From Blakeslea trispora (lineage: Eukaryota > Mucoromycota > Mucoromycetes > Mucorales > Choanephoraceae), in assembly GCA_025331445.1 (NCBI GenBank), contig JAIWNE010000004.1, forward strand, positions 124,001 to 188,000: a stretch of 64,000 bases of DNA, written 5' to 3'. Every line of letters begins with the position of its first letter. Within the stretch, counting starts at the first letter, position 1. A program made the position numbers and the translations under genes. The notes beneath the pieces are model-generated. The model did no database searches, had not been told where the DNA came from, and saw only the letters and a program-made list of their open reading frames with translations. Positions 60,712 to 64,000 of this stretch are shown here, in pieces.

Positions 60712-62366
60712 ATGGCCACAGGGATACCACCAATGACTAATGAGCTATCAAGACATGAACACTCCTCTAAATCTGCATATCTTCAACACAATCAATTATC
60801 CAATCAATCAACTCGCGCATTAACGGATAAACTGAACAAACTTCGCTTACATCAGGATCATAAAAGCTCAGGCATTAACCAACATCGATTCGAAAACGTC
60901 ACTCCAGATCCTTCAGCTTCTCCTTCACCATACTCAGAATCACCTGCCTCTGTTTCGCCTGTATCTTCAGATGTCCATAAACATTCCTTTCCAGATGATC
61001 AATCCAAGCAATCGCCTTCTCGTTCAAGCACGCCTTCTCAATTCGTATTCAACAAACCTGCTTATGACAAGCACTATCATCATACACATTTCCATCATGC
61101 ATTAGAAAGAAAGGATACTATATTACATGAACTGAAGCGATTCTTTAAGAAAGGGCACGAGAAAAAGAGAGTATCTATAGCCGATGACATATCAGATGAG
61201 AGCGGCTCTTCTACTCATAGTAAGCAAAGTGAAATTTCTTTTGGTAACAAATTCAACAAGAACATAGCAAATCGCTATGGTAAATGGGGTAAGATTATTT
61301 GGTTAATTTATAATCCAAATATTGACATTTTTTTGTTGTTGTTGTTATGAAGGTCATTTTGTAGGAAAAGGAGCTGGAGGATCGGTTCGAGTGATCCGTA
61401 GAAGCGCGGACGGAAAGACGTTTGCTGTCAAGGAGTTTAGAAAAAGGACGACTAGTGAAAACCAAAAAGAATATATAAAGAAAGTAACTGCAGAATTTTG
61501 CATTGGCTCAACACTACATCATCCCAACGTAATTGAGACTCTAGACCTTATAGAAGAAGGACCTGTATTTTTCGAAATCATGGAATATGCTCCCAACGAT
61601 TTATTTAGTATTGTCATGAGCAAGAAGATGTCATTTGAAGAAATTGCATGTTGTTGGCGGCAGTTGTTGAATGGTGTAAACTACCTGCATTCAATGGGTA
61701 TTGCACATAGAGATCTGAAATTAGACAATTTAGTCATGGACGCTAGGGGTATCATCAAAATTATTGATTTTGGTTGTGCTACCGTATTTAAATACCCGTT
61801 TGATAGACATGTTCATTTCAGTAAAGGTAAGAAAGATAGACAGCGTTCATATAAACGAATGGATACTATCTTAATCAGAGCGTCTTGTGTAACCTTCTGT
61901 TCTTTTTCTAGGCGTATGTGGTTCTGATCCTTATATTGCTCCTGAATTATTTACAGATAAAGAATATGATGCACGCAAATCAGATATTTGGTCTTGTGCC
62001 ATCATCTATGTGTGTATGATTATTCGAAGATTTCCATGGAAATGCCCTCGCCCTGACAGAGACGTGTCTTTTCAAAAATTTGTACGGCCAGAAAGCAACG
62101 AACCAAAGAAACTGTTTAGTTTACTGCCTAGTTACGCAAGACCCTGTATATCGCAAATCTTAGTGACAGATCCGCAAGAACGTTGGCTAATTCGAAATGT
62201 ACTCGAAGATACATGGGTCCGCAACATAGACGCATGCATGCCTGAGCAACCTGCTAGTAATCATCCTCACCATTTGTTTGTTGCATCTAAAGAACATCTC
62301 GATCATCTTGTTGTCTTACCCAAGCGTGATGAGAGCCAGGATAAATCTCGTTCAAAGAGATCATAG
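60712..62366 (+). CDS. Ser/Thr kinase of the fungal Hal4/Sat4 (Npr1) family
   Basis: Fungus-specific kinase related to Sat4/Hal4, Hal5 and Npr1, which control stability or activity of plasma-membrane transporters. Three exons, join(60712..61288, 61353..61826, 61912..62366), give 501 aa. Residues 1-190 are disordered, rich in Ser/His/Pro. The catalytic domain begins at [19 protein letters not shown] (glycine loop), with Lys in [33 protein letters not shown], then [44 protein letters not shown] is the family's activation-segment pattern in place of GTxxYxAPE, and supports Hal4/Sat4 over other kinases. Specific substrate is not inferable. Confidence 0.88.
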
Positions 62367-64000
62367 ACGTAAAGACTAAAATACCAATAAAAGCAAAACT
62401 AAAAAGGATCCATTTATGTTGTACTCTTACTCCTCTTTCTTTTTTTTTGTTTGTTCTTCTTTAAAGTGGACGCCAAAGTAAACATTGATACGCTATGTAC
62501 ATACACATGCGTGTAACCACGCAAATCTTGGTGCTGTCAAACATTCATACTTGGTCAATGCTTCTAGGAACTGTGTGACTACAAGAAGACATAGTTGAAT
62601 TATTTATTTGTATTCACGCTTTATTACCTGATCTTGTACAATCGCTCTTTTTCTTTTCAATATAAAAATATTGTAGTCGTAGCTTGAACAACAACAGTTA
62701 AACATAAGGATCCTGTGACTGACGCACACCGTTTAGCCTAAAGACAAATTGCTAGTATTCTGCTTGATTACATCATTGTTGTTAACAGTTATATGTGCAT
62801 CTCACTAACGCGAGTAGCTGGTGCGTTCAACTTCAAAACTGAAACTTTTTAGCTCAACTACCAGGACTAGTTGGAATGATATAAGCCATGTAAGGCAAAA
62901 TGTCATATGTCATGTGATATCTAAATAATCCAAGCAACTAATCTACATTAAAACGAGCTGATAGATAGTAAGCTATTAGCCGAGCACTGTTGTAAATGTA
63001 TGTCCATGAAACTATTACAATACGTGTTTACCTTTCTCCTTTTTTTTTATAAAAATAAGCAGTTGTGTATCATATATAGCTCAGTTCACGTAATTTTAGG
63101 CTACCACAATGAAGCTGAACAAGACAGGAATTCATTTCTGATCCGTTTAATAGAGAGAGATTGTCAGAGAACATATAGGTAATGTCGCTTGTTCATGCTT
63201 TATAAGGTAGATTGACTACTTTAATGGTCGATATTGTCAGTGACTAAGGCATTGGTGGTTATGTTTTATATATAACTTTTGCCATATATCAATATACATC
63301 CTTTCTTTTTGTTTGACAATGTATGGAGTTATAATGGTATTACCAACAAGACAGAAAGAAGAGACTATCCTTCCTTGATGTACGAAAGAGATTATTGCGA
63401 CTTACTGATTCTCTCTTGTCAATACAAAGAATATAAGCTAATTAGCTGTGTATGTGATATGTAGACAGCTATATAACATCTGCGTATCTCTACTTTTGCT
63501 TCAATAGCTGGTCTCTCATATGGCTGGCCAGCTTGAATAAATGAAATACTCATCAATTTTGATAGGCCTACGGTCAAGACTTTCATAATAACCAATAATC
63601 AATTCCACTCTAAAAGATTTTAAAAATATATTCTACAAGCATTCAAGTGCTTTAGTATGCATTGTTCTTGTTGTATGAAGCTCTTTTTTTTTCTTGGAAA
63701 ATTTCATGCTGTTTTGGTTGCAAGTGACATTTTCTTGCTTAAATGTACTTTGTAAGGTTGCAACTTTAAACCTATTTTGAAGTAATCGAACTCGCGATAC
63801 TCTTTTTCTGTCACCATATTGAGATGCGATTTATAAGAGTGTATAGTGCAAAGATACGAGAAAAGTGTAAAGCGCAATTTGCACCTTTGTGGCTTGATAC
63901 GTAGTATTCAAGCTCTATGTGTTCAGTATGTAGATTTTGTCTGCTCTCCAACATTCAAGCATTGAGAGTAGAGCGACTATACTCTTCTCTAGACAACAAA
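62367..64000. other. 3' end of window, no gene recognised
   Basis: Downstream of the kinase. Short frames only; no tRNA, rRNA or repeat that I can support. Confidence 0.45.

Noticed and set aside
63060..63180. tRNA-like TAGCTCAGTT box
   Set aside because: It resembles a box A only; there is no box B with correct spacing and no cloverleaf.

Overview
The window looks like nuclear DNA of a filamentous fungus, most likely a Mucorales-type member of Mucoromycota. It is AT-rich, its genes carry many short introns (about 50-90 nt, GTAAGT-like donors, TAG/AAG acceptors), and its gene set includes a chitin synthase with a myosin-like head, a Vnx1-type exchanger, OSBP and RSC-like chromatin genes. The genus cannot be resolved from sequence alone. 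No operon, phage, plasmid or CRISPR feature is present. All exon models come from splice signals, frame closure and remembered family sequences; every model below is an exact multiple of three.

Layout. 1-9.5 kb: ribosomal protein uS8 (RPS22, minus) with an intron-encoded H/ACA snoRNA, then two unrelated MFS transporters (a DHA1-type drug/polyamine antiporter on plus and a Dal5-type anion:cation symporter on minus). 9.5-24.6 kb: complex I 51-kDa subunit (with a 3-nt microexon), an M1 aminopeptidase with an inserted Gly-Lys-Thr-Glu repeat, a TMEM33/Pom33 membrane protein, an Rsc58-like chromatin subunit, a mitochondrial DEAD-box helicase, and an intergenic stretch with a 75-bp inverted repeat. 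24.6-36.4 kb: Vnx1-type cation/proton exchanger, myosin-chitin synthase, and an orphan 444-aa protein. 38-48 kb: OSBP, prefoldin 6, coilin, Sys1, histidyl-tRNA synthetase and PKA catalytic subunit, closely packed. 48-55.7 kb: gene-poor, with a candidate tRNA-like short retroelement and a decayed MULE transposase. 55.7-62.4 kb: stand-alone response regulator, MCM7, and a Hal4/Sat4-type kinase. 62.4-64 kb: nothing recognised.

The genes do not form one pathway; this is ordinary housekeeping euchromatin interrupted by a transposon-scarred gap. The most notable items are an snR44-like H/ACA snoRNA in the RPS22 intron, the single-codon microexon in the complex I gene, a clear coilin orthologue (unusual for fungi) in a head-to-head pair with Sys1, and the hairpin-forming inverted repeat. 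I found no convincing multi-gene novel system.
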